DNA of 55,182 nt from Paracoccaceae bacterium (GCA_027489355.1 JAIXZY010000081.1:1-55182), one strand, 5' to 3'. Counted from the first letter of the stretch, positions 25,138-33,666 are shown. Notes: generated from the sequence alone by a model not told the origin. Numbers and translations: made by a program.

Positions 25138-25533
25138 ATGACCGACAGAGCTTCCGCCGGAGAGCGTTTCGAGAAAGGCCTTGCCACGCGCAAAGCCGTC
25201 CTTGGGGATGACTACGTCGAACGCTCGCTGGCGAACGCCGGAGAGTTCGGCTGGCCGCTCCAGAAACTCACGACCGAGTTCTGCTGGAACGAAATCTGGA
25301 ACCGTCCCGGCCTGGATCGTCGCGCCCGCTCGCTTCTCAACCTCGGCATGATCGCCGCGCTGAACCGCCCGCACGAATTCCGCATTCACGTGAACGGCGC
25401 GCTCACCAACGGCGTGACGGTCGAGGAACTGCGCGAAGTCGTCCTTCAGATCGCCTTCTACTGCGGGGGTCCGGCGGCCCTTGATGCCAACCGGATCGTC
25501 GTGGACGTGCTGAAGGAACGGGGGCTCCTGTGA
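25138..25533 (+). CDS. Carboxymuconolactone decarboxylase family protein
   Basis: A 131-residue PcaC-like protein. It shows the family core: WNRPGLDRRARSLLNLGMIA, LNRPHEFRIHVNGALTNG and VVLQIAFYCGGPAALDA. No CXXC pair is present, so it is of the decarboxylase (PcaC-like) rather than AhpD-peroxidase branch. Decarboxylation of a gamma-carboxymuconolactone-like intermediate is the family reaction; the actual substrate is unknown. AAGGAG lies nine bases before ATG 25138. It is convergent with the VOC gene, 47 bp apart. Confidence 0.9.
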   Translation: MTDRASAGERFEKGLATRKAVLGDDYVERSLANAGEFGWPLQKLTTEFCWNEIWNRPGLDRRARSLLNLGMIAALNRPHEFRIHVNGALTNGVTVEELREVVLQIAFYCGGPAALDANRIVVDVLKERGLL

Positions 25534-25580
25534 TCCCGCGCCGGGGCGAGGCGGTCGTACGGCCGCCCCGCCCTCCGGCA

Positions 25581-26168
25581 TCAGCAGGACACCGCGACGC
25601 CGGCGATGTTTGCCGACTGCGCGATCATGCGCTGTTCGGTTTCGTCGAACTCCCGGCGGAAGGCCTCGAAGTCGAACGCTTCAAGGTCGATTTCCGTGAT
25701 CGGAGGATAGGCGCGCGGCAGGCCGTTCCAGCCGATCTGGTCGATCCCCCAGTAGAACTCCAGCAGGTTGCCGTCCATGTCGCGCGCGTAAAAGCGCGGA
25801 TGGTTCCCCGGTCCGCCGACGCGGCAGTTGACGATCGTGACGCCCCCGTCGCGGAACTGGCGGAACTTCGACAGCAGGTCCTGCGGCGAGGCAAACTCGA
25901 AGGCGATGTGATGCAGACCCAGCCGGTGCTTGTCGGACTTGGACAGATCCGGATCGGTCAGCTGGAAGATGGAGATGTTGTGGTGGGTCGTGTCGCAACG
26001 GACGAATGCACCCGCGCGGACATGAACGCCGTGGCCGACCTTCTCGACGGGGTAGGTAAAGCGTTCGGTCAGGCGCATGCCCAGTTTCTTCGTATAGAAC
26101 GCAACCGCGGCGTCGATGTCGGAAACGGCGATTCCGACATGGCCAAGCTTGATGGGGCGGGACTGCAT
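25581..26168 (-). CDS. VOC-family extradiol-dioxygenase-like protein
   Basis: A 195-residue glyoxalase/VOC protein. The presumed metal ligands are His10 in LGHVGIAVSDID, a histidine in GLHHIAFEFA and the glutamate in DGNLLEFYWG. Within the second module, GPGNHPRFYARDMDGN matches extradiol ring-cleaving dioxygenases of the bleomycin-like fold. It is shorter than two-domain catechol 2,3-dioxygenases and has a C-terminal extension (FDFEAFRREFDETEQRM) as in some isomerase-like relatives, so ring cleavage is likely but not certain. It is divergent from iclR; overlapping inverted repeats lie between them. Confidence 0.87.
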   Translation of the reverse strand: MQSRPIKLGHVGIAVSDIDAAVAFYTKKLGMRLTERFTYPVEKVGHGVHVRAGAFVRCDTTHHNISIFQLTDPDLSKSDKHRLGLHHIAFEFASPQDLLSKFRQFRDGGVTIVNCRVGGPGNHPRFYARDMDGNLLEFYWGIDQIGWNGLPRAYPPITEIDLEAFDFEAFRREFDETEQRMIAQSANIAGVAVSC

Positions 26169-26180
26169 TCGATTGTCTCC

Positions 26181-26212
26181 TGTTCAATAGTCGAACATCT
26201 TTGTTCGATATT
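26181..26212. promoter_or_regulatory. Overlapping inverted repeats / IclR-type operator motif, copy 2
   Basis: TGTTC at 26181-26185 pairs with GAACA at 26193-26197, and TCGAACA (26191-26197) pairs with TGTTCGA (26202-26208). The right part reads TTGTTCGATATT (26201-26212), also found near-identically at 25067. It lies 13 bp upstream of the VOC start and about 115 bp upstream of the iclR start. Confidence 0.6.
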
Positions 26213-26325
26213 CAGTTATCCGATGCAAGATCGCTTCGTCAAGCCTTGCCATTGCCGTGCGCCGAAAACAAACATGGCTGCAGCTTCCCGCGCGCCGCGG
26301 ACCAGCCACAGAAGGAGATCCAGAC

Positions 26326-27051
26326 TTGGCCGAGATTTCACTGACCGGTGACCAGATGCTGCAGCTTCTGGAGCTGATTGCCTTCGAAGGTCCCCGCACG
26401 ACGGCACAATTGGCCGAGGCGGCGCAGATCAACCGGACGGTGGCGCATCGCCTCCTAAACACCCTGCACGAACGCGGCTATCTCACCCGGCAGGGAAAGA
26501 CTTTCGAACTTGGCCACATCCTTGCCCAGATGGCGCAGTCGGTGGACCTGAACGGCGTCCCCCGGATCGCCCGCCCGGTTCTGCGGCAACTGGCCGACGA
26601 GCTTGGGGAATGCGTGGTCATGCACGGGATTGACGGCGACGATGCCGTGGTGGTCGAACAGGCCGTAAGCCAGGCCGAGATCGTCAGGGTCCAGCATCGC
26701 GAAGGCGCGCGCCATTCCCTGGCCCTGGGCGCCAGCGGTCGCGCGATCCTCGCGTTCCAGCCCGAACGCATCATCAAGCGGCACCTGTCTCGGGCAGAGG
26801 ATCCGGCCCTGCTCAAGACCAGGCTTGATGAAACCCGCAAGATGGGCTTTGCGCGATCCGAGAACGAACTGCAGCTGGGCGTCGCCGGTCTGGCCGTCCC
26901 CCTGCGCGAGGCGGACGGTCTAGTCCGCTACAGCCTGGCCGTCCTGGTCCCGACCCAGCGGTCCGCAGGACTCGATTCCAAGCTGGGGAAGGTGCTTGAG
27001 GCGCAGGAGAAGATCGAGCGGCTCCTGGAAGCCCATCGCAATCCTGGCTGA
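26326..27051 (+). CDS. IclR-family transcriptional regulator
   Basis: A 241-residue IclR-type regulator (from the chosen start). The N-terminal winged helix holds LLELIAFEGPRTTAQLAEAA and QINRTVAHRLLNTLHERGYL; the C-terminal effector domain contains RPVLRQLADELGECVVMHG, GARHSLALGASGRAILAF and GFARSENELQLGVAGLAVPL. I prefer TTG 26326 because AAGGAG lies eight bases upstream; GTG 26257 in the same frame would add 23 residues without family match. It is divergent from the VOC gene and probably controls VOC, FAH and CMD genes through the TTGTYCGATATT motif. The effector is likely an aromatic acid. Confidence 0.93.
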   Translation: MAEISLTGDQMLQLLELIAFEGPRTTAQLAEAAQINRTVAHRLLNTLHERGYLTRQGKTFELGHILAQMAQSVDLNGVPRIARPVLRQLADELGECVVMHGIDGDDAVVVEQAVSQAEIVRVQHREGARHSLALGASGRAILAFQPERIIKRHLSRAEDPALLKTRLDETRKMGFARSENELQLGVAGLAVPLREADGLVRYSLAVLVPTQRSAGLDSKLGKVLEAQEKIERLLEAHRNPG

Positions 27052-27094
27052 CCTGCCGGGCTTGCCAGCCGGCGCATGGACAAAATCCTTGCTA

Positions 27095-27118
27095 ATCGAA
27101 CAGAATCCGTTCTATATT
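27095..27118. promoter_or_regulatory. Imperfect relative of the IclR motif upstream of luxR-type gene
   Basis: GAAC (27099-27102) and GTTC (27109-27112) form a short inverted repeat. The right side, CCGTTCTATATT, matches 9 of 12 positions of TTGTTCGATATT. It lies about 130 bp upstream of the LuxR-type regulator start. Weak evidence. Confidence 0.3.
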
Positions 27119-27245
27119 TGAAAATGATCGTGCCTTCTCCGGCTGATCAAGGGTAAGATCTGTTGACGCCGGCCGAACTGTCCCCCGAAGCACAGGGCAC
27201 CAGGATCCGCCGACCGTGCCGCGACAGCAACCGGGAGCCGCTGCC

Positions 27246-28055
27246 ATGCTGGTGATAGAGAACGATCCGGGCACACGACCATCTGCAGATTTTGCCGACG
27301 GGATTGCCTCGCTGATCAACGACGTCGGAACGTCTCGGTTCGAGGACAGCCTGGCGGCGGTCAGCGGATCGCTTCTCCAATGCTACCAGATCACGGCCTT
27401 CGCCTTCAGCGCGGACCACCTGCCCCGCCCCCTGGGACTTTTCGCGCGTGACCGCGACAAGGAGGTCCGCAAGGCGGCGAAGCGGTATGAAACCGTCCAC
27501 TGGAAGCAGGACCCGTCGAACTTCTTCCTCCGCGACAAGCGGACGAACGGCAAGTCCCTGGCCGTGGTCCTGTCGAAAAAGGACATCGACGACGCCGACT
27601 TCCTCGACGACTGCTATGTCGGGCCCGACGTCGGCCACCGGCTCTCGCTGATTTCCGACTTCGAGGGCCGTCCCGTGAAGCTCAGCTTCCACCGCCGGGA
27701 GCGGTACGGCGATTTCGACCATATGGCTATCGAAGGCGTCCTCAACCATGCGCGGCCGCTGATCTCGCTTGTCCTGAAGCACGTCGACATCACGAACCGC
27801 TTCTGTTCGGACAAGTCCGAGCAACAGATCTTCGAAGAAGTGCTCGAGACCCGCTATCCCGAACTGACCCGGCGCGAACGTGCCGTCTGCGGCCTGATCG
27901 CCATCGGGATGAGCTCCGAAGCAATCGCCCTTACGCTTGGGATCAGCATCAACACGGTCCTGACATTCCGCCGTCGCGCCTATTCCCGACTGAACATCTC
28001 CACGCAGAACGAACTGCTGCGGATCCTGTATCGCGCCTGCGCGCACTGGGCCTGA
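27246..28055 (+). CDS. LuxR-family (HTH) transcriptional regulator
   Basis: A 269-residue regulator with a C-terminal LuxR helix-turn-helix (about residues 205-262): ELTRRERAVCGLIAIGMSSE, IALTLGISINTVLTFRRRAY and SRLNISTQNELLRILY. The N-terminal 190 residues are not a recognisable response-receiver or acyl-homoserine-lactone domain (no conserved phospho-acceptor or lactone-pocket pattern seen), so it probably senses a small molecule or partner by an uncharacterised domain. GGGAG precedes ATG 27246. Convergent with the hydroxybenzoate monooxygenase gene. It is one candidate for binding the dispersed ATCAC-N8-GTGAC sites; that is inference. Confidence 0.88.
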   Translation: MLVIENDPGTRPSADFADGIASLINDVGTSRFEDSLAAVSGSLLQCYQITAFAFSADHLPRPLGLFARDRDKEVRKAAKRYETVHWKQDPSNFFLRDKRTNGKSLAVVLSKKDIDDADFLDDCYVGPDVGHRLSLISDFEGRPVKLSFHRRERYGDFDHMAIEGVLNHARPLISLVLKHVDITNRFCSDKSEQQIFEEVLETRYPELTRRERAVCGLIAIGMSSEAIALTLGISINTVLTFRRRAYSRLNISTQNELLRILYRACAHWA

Positions 28056-28085
28056 GGCGCGTCCAGATCCCGTCCGATCCGGCAG

Positions 28086-28118
28086 CGGCAACGGCGGCCA
28101 ACATGGCCCCCGTTGCCG
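28086..28118. terminator. Hairpin between convergent genes
   Basis: CGGCAACGG (28086-28094) pairs with CCGTTGCCG (28110-28118), and the loop holds a further GGCC/GGCC pairing. It sits between the convergent luxR-type and monooxygenase genes and may end both transcripts. No T-run. Confidence 0.5.
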
Positions 28119-28127
28119 TTCGCCCGC

Positions 28128-30035
28128 TCAGCCTCTTGGCAGGAAATGCCGCGAGAAGAACTCCGTCAGGACGGACCTCGCATCCAGCGGCAGAACCGCC
28201 GCGACATACATGTCAGGTCGCACGACCACCACCGCGCCTTCTTCAGAGATTCCGCGCTCGGCAAAGATGTCGCAGCTCTGCTTGTCGACGGTGCCCCTGG
28301 CGAAGATCTTGTTGATGTCGGTGATGCCGAAGGGCTGCCGCTTAGGCTTGAACACCTTGGGCGCATGCGCCGTCTCAAGCTCGGTATGCAGACACGGGTA
28401 GATCACCTTCACGTCAAAGAACTGGTCGTCGTCCCCTCCGGCCGGGGTATGGCGCACAACCGGCGACTCCGGGTCGGTGCCAAGCCACAGGCCGAACCTG
28501 TGCAGCTTCGACGTCACATCCGAAGGCGAGGCCTTGTCCGCAAAGGCATAGATGCGCCAGCGGCCGTCGGCCTCATGCAGGTGTCCAAGCTGGACCATGT
28601 TGGAATCCGACCGCCGGATCACCTTGGCCGAATGGAAGCGTTTGCCCACCGGGAACCCGGTCGCAAGCGCCTGATGCTCGTTGCCCAGGACGATCTGCGA
28701 CGGCGGATATTCGGTCTTGTATCCGTTCGAGAATTCATAGCCCGCAACATGGGCGCGCTCCAGCTCGGTCGGGTCGCTCAGGGCTTCGGCCGGGGTGGCC
28801 ATCAGCGTCGACCAGGCCTTGTCGAAGTCGATCATGTCCTTCGCGATCACCTTCCGCTCGGCGGCATAGGTGTCCAGAAGCGTCGCAGGGGCGCGGCCTT
28901 CCACCACCGCGCCAAGCTTCCAGCCCAGGTTGAACGCATCCTGCATCGAGACGTTCATCCCCTGCCCGGCTTTCGCCGAATGCGTGTGACAGGCATCCCC
29001 CATCAGGAAGACCCGAGGCGTCTGCTTCCCCACAAGATGCGGCGGAACGTCGTCGAAACCGTCCGTCAGACGGTGCGCCACTTCGTACACCGACCACCAT
29101 CCGACCGATTTCACGTCGATGGAATAGGGGCTGAGAATGGCATTGGCGCGCGCGACGATCGCCTCGAACGGCGTTGACCGCACCGCTCCGTTGTCATCCT
29201 TCCCGGTCTCGCCCAGGTCGACGTAGACGCGGAACAAGTGGCCGCCCTCGCGCGGGATAAGCAGGATGTTGCCGCCGTCGTTCGACTGGATCACGCACTG
29301 GACCCTGATATCCGGGAAGTCCGTCTCGGCCAGCACGTCCAGCACACCCCAGGCATGCATGGCCGCATCGCCGTGCAGCCGATGCCCGATGGCCGTCCGC
29401 ACCCCGCTGCGCGCCCCGTCCGCGCCGACGACATACTTGGCCCGCACCGTGAATTCCTGGCCCTGACGCTCGCCCGAGGTGTAACGGAGCCGGGCCTTGA
29501 CGGGATGGGTCGCGCCCTGCTCTACGGCAAGATCGACGAACTCGATGCCATAGTCGGGCACCACGCGCCCCGGGGCTAGGGCCGCATCCTCCATGAAGTA
29601 ATCGATGACCCGGGCCTGGTTGACGATCAGATGCGGGAACTCGCTCAGGTTCGTCGGATCATCCGGATTGACAACGGTCCGCACGATTTCTGACGGGTTG
29701 GCCGGATTGGGCTTCCAGAACCGGGTTTCGGTGATCTGGTAGGCCTCGTCGATGATCCGGCTGGCAAAGCCGAAGGCCTGGAACGTCTCGACACTGCGCG
29801 ACTTGATGCCATCCCCATGTCCGATTTCCAACCGGGATGGCCGCCGCTCGACGATTCGCACGTTCACGTTGGGAAACCGCGAAAGCTGCGCCGCCAGCAA
29901 GGCCCCGGCGGGACCCGCCCCCACGATCAGCACATCCATCTTTCGCGGAATCTCGGTCGGCCGGTCGATCCCGAAGCCCGAAGCCGGTCGGATGCGCGGA
30001 TCAGTGCGCACATAGCCTTGATGATGGTACTCCAT
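28128..30035 (-). CDS. FAD-dependent aromatic hydroxylase (3-hydroxybenzoate 4-monooxygenase-like)
   Basis: A 635-residue group A flavoprotein monooxygenase of the phenol 2-monooxygenase/MobA type. It has VLIVGAGPAGALLAAQLSRF (FAD loop), the DG motif in YVVGADGARSGVRTA, and the GD motif in VFLMGDACHTHSAKAGQGMN. GHGDGIKSRSVETFQAFGFA and the C-terminal thioredoxin-like domain are also typical. It resembles 3-hydroxybenzoate 4-hydroxylase, which makes protocatechuate. NADPH and oxygen are used. A second flavin hydroxylase gene lies 74 bp upstream on the same strand, so an operon is likely. The exact phenolic substrate is not certain. Confidence 0.92.
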   Translation of the reverse strand: MEYHHQGYVRTDPRIRPASGFGIDRPTEIPRKMDVLIVGAGPAGALLAAQLSRFPNVNVRIVERRPSRLEIGHGDGIKSRSVETFQAFGFASRIIDEAYQITETRFWKPNPANPSEIVRTVVNPDDPTNLSEFPHLIVNQARVIDYFMEDAALAPGRVVPDYGIEFVDLAVEQGATHPVKARLRYTSGERQGQEFTVRAKYVVGADGARSGVRTAIGHRLHGDAAMHAWGVLDVLAETDFPDIRVQCVIQSNDGGNILLIPREGGHLFRVYVDLGETGKDDNGAVRSTPFEAIVARANAILSPYSIDVKSVGWWSVYEVAHRLTDGFDDVPPHLVGKQTPRVFLMGDACHTHSAKAGQGMNVSMQDAFNLGWKLGAVVEGRAPATLLDTYAAERKVIAKDMIDFDKAWSTLMATPAEALSDPTELERAHVAGYEFSNGYKTEYPPSQIVLGNEHQALATGFPVGKRFHSAKVIRRSDSNMVQLGHLHEADGRWRIYAFADKASPSDVTSKLHRFGLWLGTDPESPVVRHTPAGGDDDQFFDVKVIYPCLHTELETAHAPKVFKPKRQPFGITDINKIFARGTVDKQSCDIFAERGISEEGAVVVVRPDMYVAAVLPLDARSVLTEFFSRHFLPRG

Positions 30036-30109
30036 GACCTCTCCTGATGATTGTCCTGCCGACCTGCCGTGCGGGGTCCCGAGCTGGTCGGTGAAATCGC
30101 CTTTCGGCG

Positions 30110-31723
30110 CTAGCCGCGCCCGGTGACCGCAAGCAGAAGCCGGGTCCAGTCCTCTGCCGGCGCCTCGCTGCGCCAGGCCACGTAATGATCCGGCCGCACG
30201 AGAAGGAACCGACCAAGGTAAAGCGCATGTGCCTCTTCGCCCAGGGCCACATGCCTGAACGGAGTATTCAGCGCCTTCGCCGCAGCGGTCGCCCGCGCGA
30301 TCTCGACCGGATCGCAGTCGCCGACCGTGACCAGGTTGATGCCCTCGATCAACGCGCCAAAGATCGGCTCCCGGCCATCGACCAGCGAATGCGGCAGACG
30401 ATGCCCGGGTCTCGCCGTCGGCCGGTACTCGACGACGGTGGCCTCGGGGGCCGCCTCTTCGTCCGACAGGATGACGGGAGAACTCTCGTACGAGGTGCCA
30501 AGTACCAGGCCCGGACTGTAGAACTCGTCCTGCTTTTCCCGGATGATGCGCTCCTTGGCCCGCGCGCGCTTGGCCTCGCCCTCGGGGCCTGCAAGGTCGA
30601 TCCCGGGCTCGTAATAGTCCGCCGGCGCACCCGAGCGATAATTGTGGTTCGCCTGCCCCACGACACGAAGCGCAGCCGCCCGGCGTTCGGCCTCGTAGCT
30701 GTCAAGCAGGGCCGGACCGCCCCACCCTTCGGCGACGGCGGAAAGCTTCCAGCCCAGGTCGGCCACGTCCCCGATCCCGGTATTCAACCCAAGGCCGCCC
30801 GTCGGCGGGTTCAGGTGGACAGCATCCCCCGCCAGAAACACCCGGTTGCGCCGGAAACCGTCAGCAACCAGGTTGTGCGTGTCCCAGCCATCCACCGAGA
30901 TCACGTCAAGCGGCAGATCGAACCCCAGGACCTCGCGGACATAAGCCTCGGGGTTTGCACGGATTTCGGCCTCCAGCTCGGGAGTGACCTTCCAGACCGT
31001 CATCCCGATCCAGTCGTTGTCGTTGTACCCGCGTCCCCAGCTGAACGACGCGTTGGTCTTGTCGGACACCAGCCAGACCTGCTGGCTCAGCCGAAGGGTC
31101 GTCCGTTCGTACAGCCACGGGGCGGCGAACAGGATGCGCAGGTTGCGCGCGGTGGACCCCTGCCCTTCCAGCTTCAGTCCAAGCTGCTTGCGGATTGTGC
31201 TCGCGCCGCCATCGCACCCGATGAGGTAGTCGAACACCTCCTGATGCGCCTCTCCGGCCTGGTCCTGCCAGGCTATTTCGACCACGCCGTCGTTGCGCAC
31301 AAGGCCGGTCACCCGCGCCCCATCAAGCAGCAAGACGTTGGGCAGTCGCTTCTCGATCTCGCGCCGCGCCACCTTGCACAGCGTCTTCTGCGGGATCATC
31401 TGCGTCATTTCGTTCGAGTACGGCGTGTGCGCCCATCCCAGGGCGCGCTCGAAACGCTGAATCTCGTACCCGGCAAAGCCGGTCGCAAAGACGATGTCCA
31501 GGCTGTGACCCTCGACCCTGGGAAAGGCCTCCTGGGCCTTCTCGGCCAGACCGAACCGGCGCAGATGCTCCATCGAACGGATGTTCACCGATCCCGCCTT
31601 CCGGGTGAGCGAGGGCTTGGAATCATCCAGCAGCGTCACGCGATGACCGCGGCGACCAAGATCATAGGCCAGAAGGGTCCCGACGGGTCCACCGCCAACA
31701 ACCGCAAACGCAACATCTGTCAT
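30110..31723 (-). CDS. FAD-dependent monooxygenase (MhpA/TfdB-like)
   Basis: A 537-residue FAD-binding_3 hydroxylase. It has AVVGGGPVGTLLAYDLGRRG (FAD loop, near residue 7), LIGCDGGASTIRKQLG (DG motif) and VFLAGDAVHLNPPTGGLGLN (GD motif). The C-terminal part (RPDHYVAWRS) matches the MhpA/TfdB group, which ortho-hydroxylates phenols or phenylpropionates. ATG 31723 is chosen from family starts; the in-frame ATG at 31783 would add 20 residues. It is more distant from the 28.1-kb enzyme than expected of a recent duplication, so the two probably act on different intermediates. A degraded TTCAC-N8-AGACA site lies at 31811-31828, at a distance like that of sites A-D. Confidence 0.9.
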   Translation of the reverse strand: MTDVAFAVVGGGPVGTLLAYDLGRRGHRVTLLDDSKPSLTRKAGSVNIRSMEHLRRFGLAEKAQEAFPRVEGHSLDIVFATGFAGYEIQRFERALGWAHTPYSNEMTQMIPQKTLCKVARREIEKRLPNVLLLDGARVTGLVRNDGVVEIAWQDQAGEAHQEVFDYLIGCDGGASTIRKQLGLKLEGQGSTARNLRILFAAPWLYERTTLRLSQQVWLVSDKTNASFSWGRGYNDNDWIGMTVWKVTPELEAEIRANPEAYVREVLGFDLPLDVISVDGWDTHNLVADGFRRNRVFLAGDAVHLNPPTGGLGLNTGIGDVADLGWKLSAVAEGWGGPALLDSYEAERRAAALRVVGQANHNYRSGAPADYYEPGIDLAGPEGEAKRARAKERIIREKQDEFYSPGLVLGTSYESSPVILSDEEAAPEATVVEYRPTARPGHRLPHSLVDGREPIFGALIEGINLVTVGDCDPVEIARATAAAKALNTPFRHVALGEEAHALYLGRFLLVRPDHYVAWRSEAPAEDWTRLLLAVTGRG

Positions 31724-31974
31724 TCCGAATGATCTCCTTCTGGGCTGTGCGGCCGGGAACAGCAGGCCGAACGCGTGCAACAACTGACGGACGCGGGGGA
31801 TGCACTGCCTTTCACCCGAACCTAGACACGCCCGCCCCGACCGTCTGTCCTAAGGGGCTGTGATTGCTTGCAGTCCTCGCCCCCGGCAGGGTCCACCCTG
31901 CATCCGGCCCCGCTCTGTCCTGCCCTCTGCCTGGACCTGACCGCAGCCGCGCGCCGGACGTGTCCTGCCAATGG

Positions 31975-32280
31975 TCAGAGCTTGCCGAAATCGGCCGAGA
32001 TGTCGTGTTCCCTCCATTCGTGGAACAACGGTCGGGTGCGCGCGCGAAGGTCGGACGCGCGATACCTGTCGATGGCCGCCTGATCGTCGGCAATCACCAG
32101 AAGCGCGTGACTGTACCCCTTTGCGAACGGAGACCTGTTGCGCCCCCACGTGAAGCTTCTGATGCCCGGGACTTCCGAAAGAATGCGGGCTTCCTGCTCT
32201 TCGAACAGCTTTTCAAGGGCGTCGACGGGGGCTCCCTCCTTCCACTTGAAGATCGCAAAGTGGGTTGCGGTTTCAGACAT
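31975..32280 (-). CDS. Dabb (stress-responsive alpha/beta barrel) family protein
   Basis: A 101-residue Dabb-family protein: a beta start (THFAIFKWKEG), an alpha helix (DALEKLFEEQEARILSEVPG), RSFTWGRNRSPFAKGYSHAL and a C-terminal helix with DLRARTRPLFHEWREHD. These form a dimeric ferredoxin-like barrel. Family members include polyketide cyclases and cofactor-free enzymes acting on aromatic or acyl compounds, but no activity can be assigned. It lies 131 bp after binding protein 2 and precedes the MhpA-like gene, both on the same strand. Confidence 0.85.
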   Translation of the reverse strand: MSETATHFAIFKWKEGAPVDALEKLFEEQEARILSEVPGIRSFTWGRNRSPFAKGYSHALLVIADDQAAIDRYRASDLRARTRPLFHEWREHDISADFGKL

Positions 32281-32411
32281 GCTCTGACCTCTGATCGGGT
32301 GTTGGGGGCGGCACGCCCCGGACCTCCGTGGCCCGAGGCGTCTTGCCGGACCGCATCCGCGTGCCGGCGGCTGGTGGGCCTGCAGCCCTGGCCGCTGCAG
32401 GTCCTCCGGCG

Positions 32412-33314
32412 TCAGTTCTTCGCCGCCGGATTGACGACGATCTCGTCCTTGGCGATGGCGCTCGACTCCAGATTGTACTTCTTAAGGATCTCCAGATACT
32501 CGCCGTTGTCGTGCAGCTGTTGCAGGGCTCCGGCGATCGCATCGGCAAGGCCCGGTTCATCCTTCGAGACCGCTGCAGCCTGCGGATTGCCCTGCCATTC
32601 GTCGAAATGACGGACGACCAGTTCCCCGTTCGAGGATTGCGCGGCATAGGCCAGCTCGCCGGTAGAGGCGGGATAGGCCTCGACAGACCCCGATTTCAGC
32701 GCGACCATCGCAAGGCTGGTGGTCGGATAGTTCATGATCGTGATTGCGGTCTTGCCGCCGGCCACACAAGCGGCGGACTCCGTCTCGAGCTGCTGCAGCA
32801 GGACCGAGCCCTGAACCGCAGCCACCACGCGCCCGCAAAGGTCCGACGGCACCTGGATCGCGTCGGCGACCTCCGACCGGGCCAGGATGCCGCTGACATT
32901 GCTGCGATAGACGATCATGTCCAGGATCTCTTCGCGCTCGGGCTTGTAGGACATGACGCCGATGCTCATGTCATAGTTTCCGGCCTGGATGCCCGGAATC
33001 ACGCCCGGCCATTGCAGGTCGATGAATTCGAACTTGACCCCAAGCACAGGTTCGATGGCCCGGATCAGATCGACTGCCTCGCCCTTCAGCTCACTGCCTT
33101 CAACAAAGATGTTCGGCGGCACGTTCTGCGGACTGACGATGGTGACGACGCCGGCATCCTTGATCGATTGCGGCAGCAGATCCGCCAGCGCCTGATCGAA
33201 CTCTCCTGCGGTCGCGGCGGCGCCCAGCATAAGCGGGAAGAGATGCGCAATGGCGGCAAGCGCCATCGTCGATGTCTTCACCCTGGTCTTCACCTTGGCC
33301 GATTGAATTGTCAT
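32412..33314 (-). CDS. Periplasmic amino-acid-type binding protein 2
   Basis: A 300-residue SBP_bac_3 binding protein with a signal peptide (TMALAAIAHLFPLMLGAAATAG, shown by its hydrophobic core around residues 17-36). Mature motifs VDLIRAIEPVLGVKFEF, LQWPGVIPGIQAGNYDMSIG and EILKKYNLES closely parallel those of binding protein 1, so the two are paralogues. No permease is adjacent. GGGAGCG precedes ATG 33314; an in-frame ATG at 33410 is within non-coding DNA that contains site D. Both binding proteins may feed the single transporter at 15.3-16.9 kb and recognise different ligands. Confidence 0.92.
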   Translation of the reverse strand: MTIQSAKVKTRVKTSTMALAAIAHLFPLMLGAAATAGEFDQALADLLPQSIKDAGVVTIVSPQNVPPNIFVEGSELKGEAVDLIRAIEPVLGVKFEFIDLQWPGVIPGIQAGNYDMSIGVMSYKPEREEILDMIVYRSNVSGILARSEVADAIQVPSDLCGRVVAAVQGSVLLQQLETESAACVAGGKTAITIMNYPTTSLAMVALKSGSVEAYPASTGELAYAAQSSNGELVVRHFDEWQGNPQAAAVSKDEPGLADAIAGALQQLHDNGEYLEILKKYNLESSAIAKDEIVVNPAAKN

Positions 33315-33666
33315 GGTTCGCTCCCTGTTGCCTTTAGCGTCTCCGGCTGCCGTCGACAGCGAGACGCAGCCAGAGCCTGCGACCCGGCTCACCCGTCGCT
33401 CAATCACCATCCGCTGTGACGTTTCGGGACGAGGGCAGTGTTGCCTTCGGCCTGGCGCGCTGCTAACCGCCCGGGCGCTTTCGCGGCCCCCTGCGCTGCG
33501 CCCGCGTCATTGTTCCTTGTGATCGCTGTTGCCGGGCCAACCGGATACTCCGGACGGGTGGTCCAGGTGTTGCGTCACGACCGCTCGCCGGTGGCATGCG
33601 GCCGAGGCGGCGTTCAACCAGAGATCACGCAGGCGGCGACAGCCGTCCCCGTCCCAGAGTTAGGCA
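33315..33666. other. Divergent intergenic region, binding protein 2 / MFS
   Basis: A 352-bp gap without a gene. It contains site D (33403-33420). I see no other repeat or strong promoter in it. Confidence 0.5.
33403..33420. promoter_or_regulatory. ATCAC-N8-GTGAC operator candidate, site D
   Basis: ATCAC (33403-33407), eight bases, GTGAC (33416-33420). It is 89 bp upstream of binding protein 2 and also lies in front of the divergent MFS gene. Confidence 0.62.

Noticed and set aside
26257-26325. GTG start at 26257 for the IclR regulator
   Set aside because: There is no Shine-Dalgarno before it and the extra residues do not match the family; TTG 26326 has AAGGAG at good spacing.
27246-28055. 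LuxR-type protein as an acyl-homoserine-lactone receptor
   Set aside because: The N-terminal region does not show the autoinducer-binding domain pattern, and no luxI-like gene is in the window.
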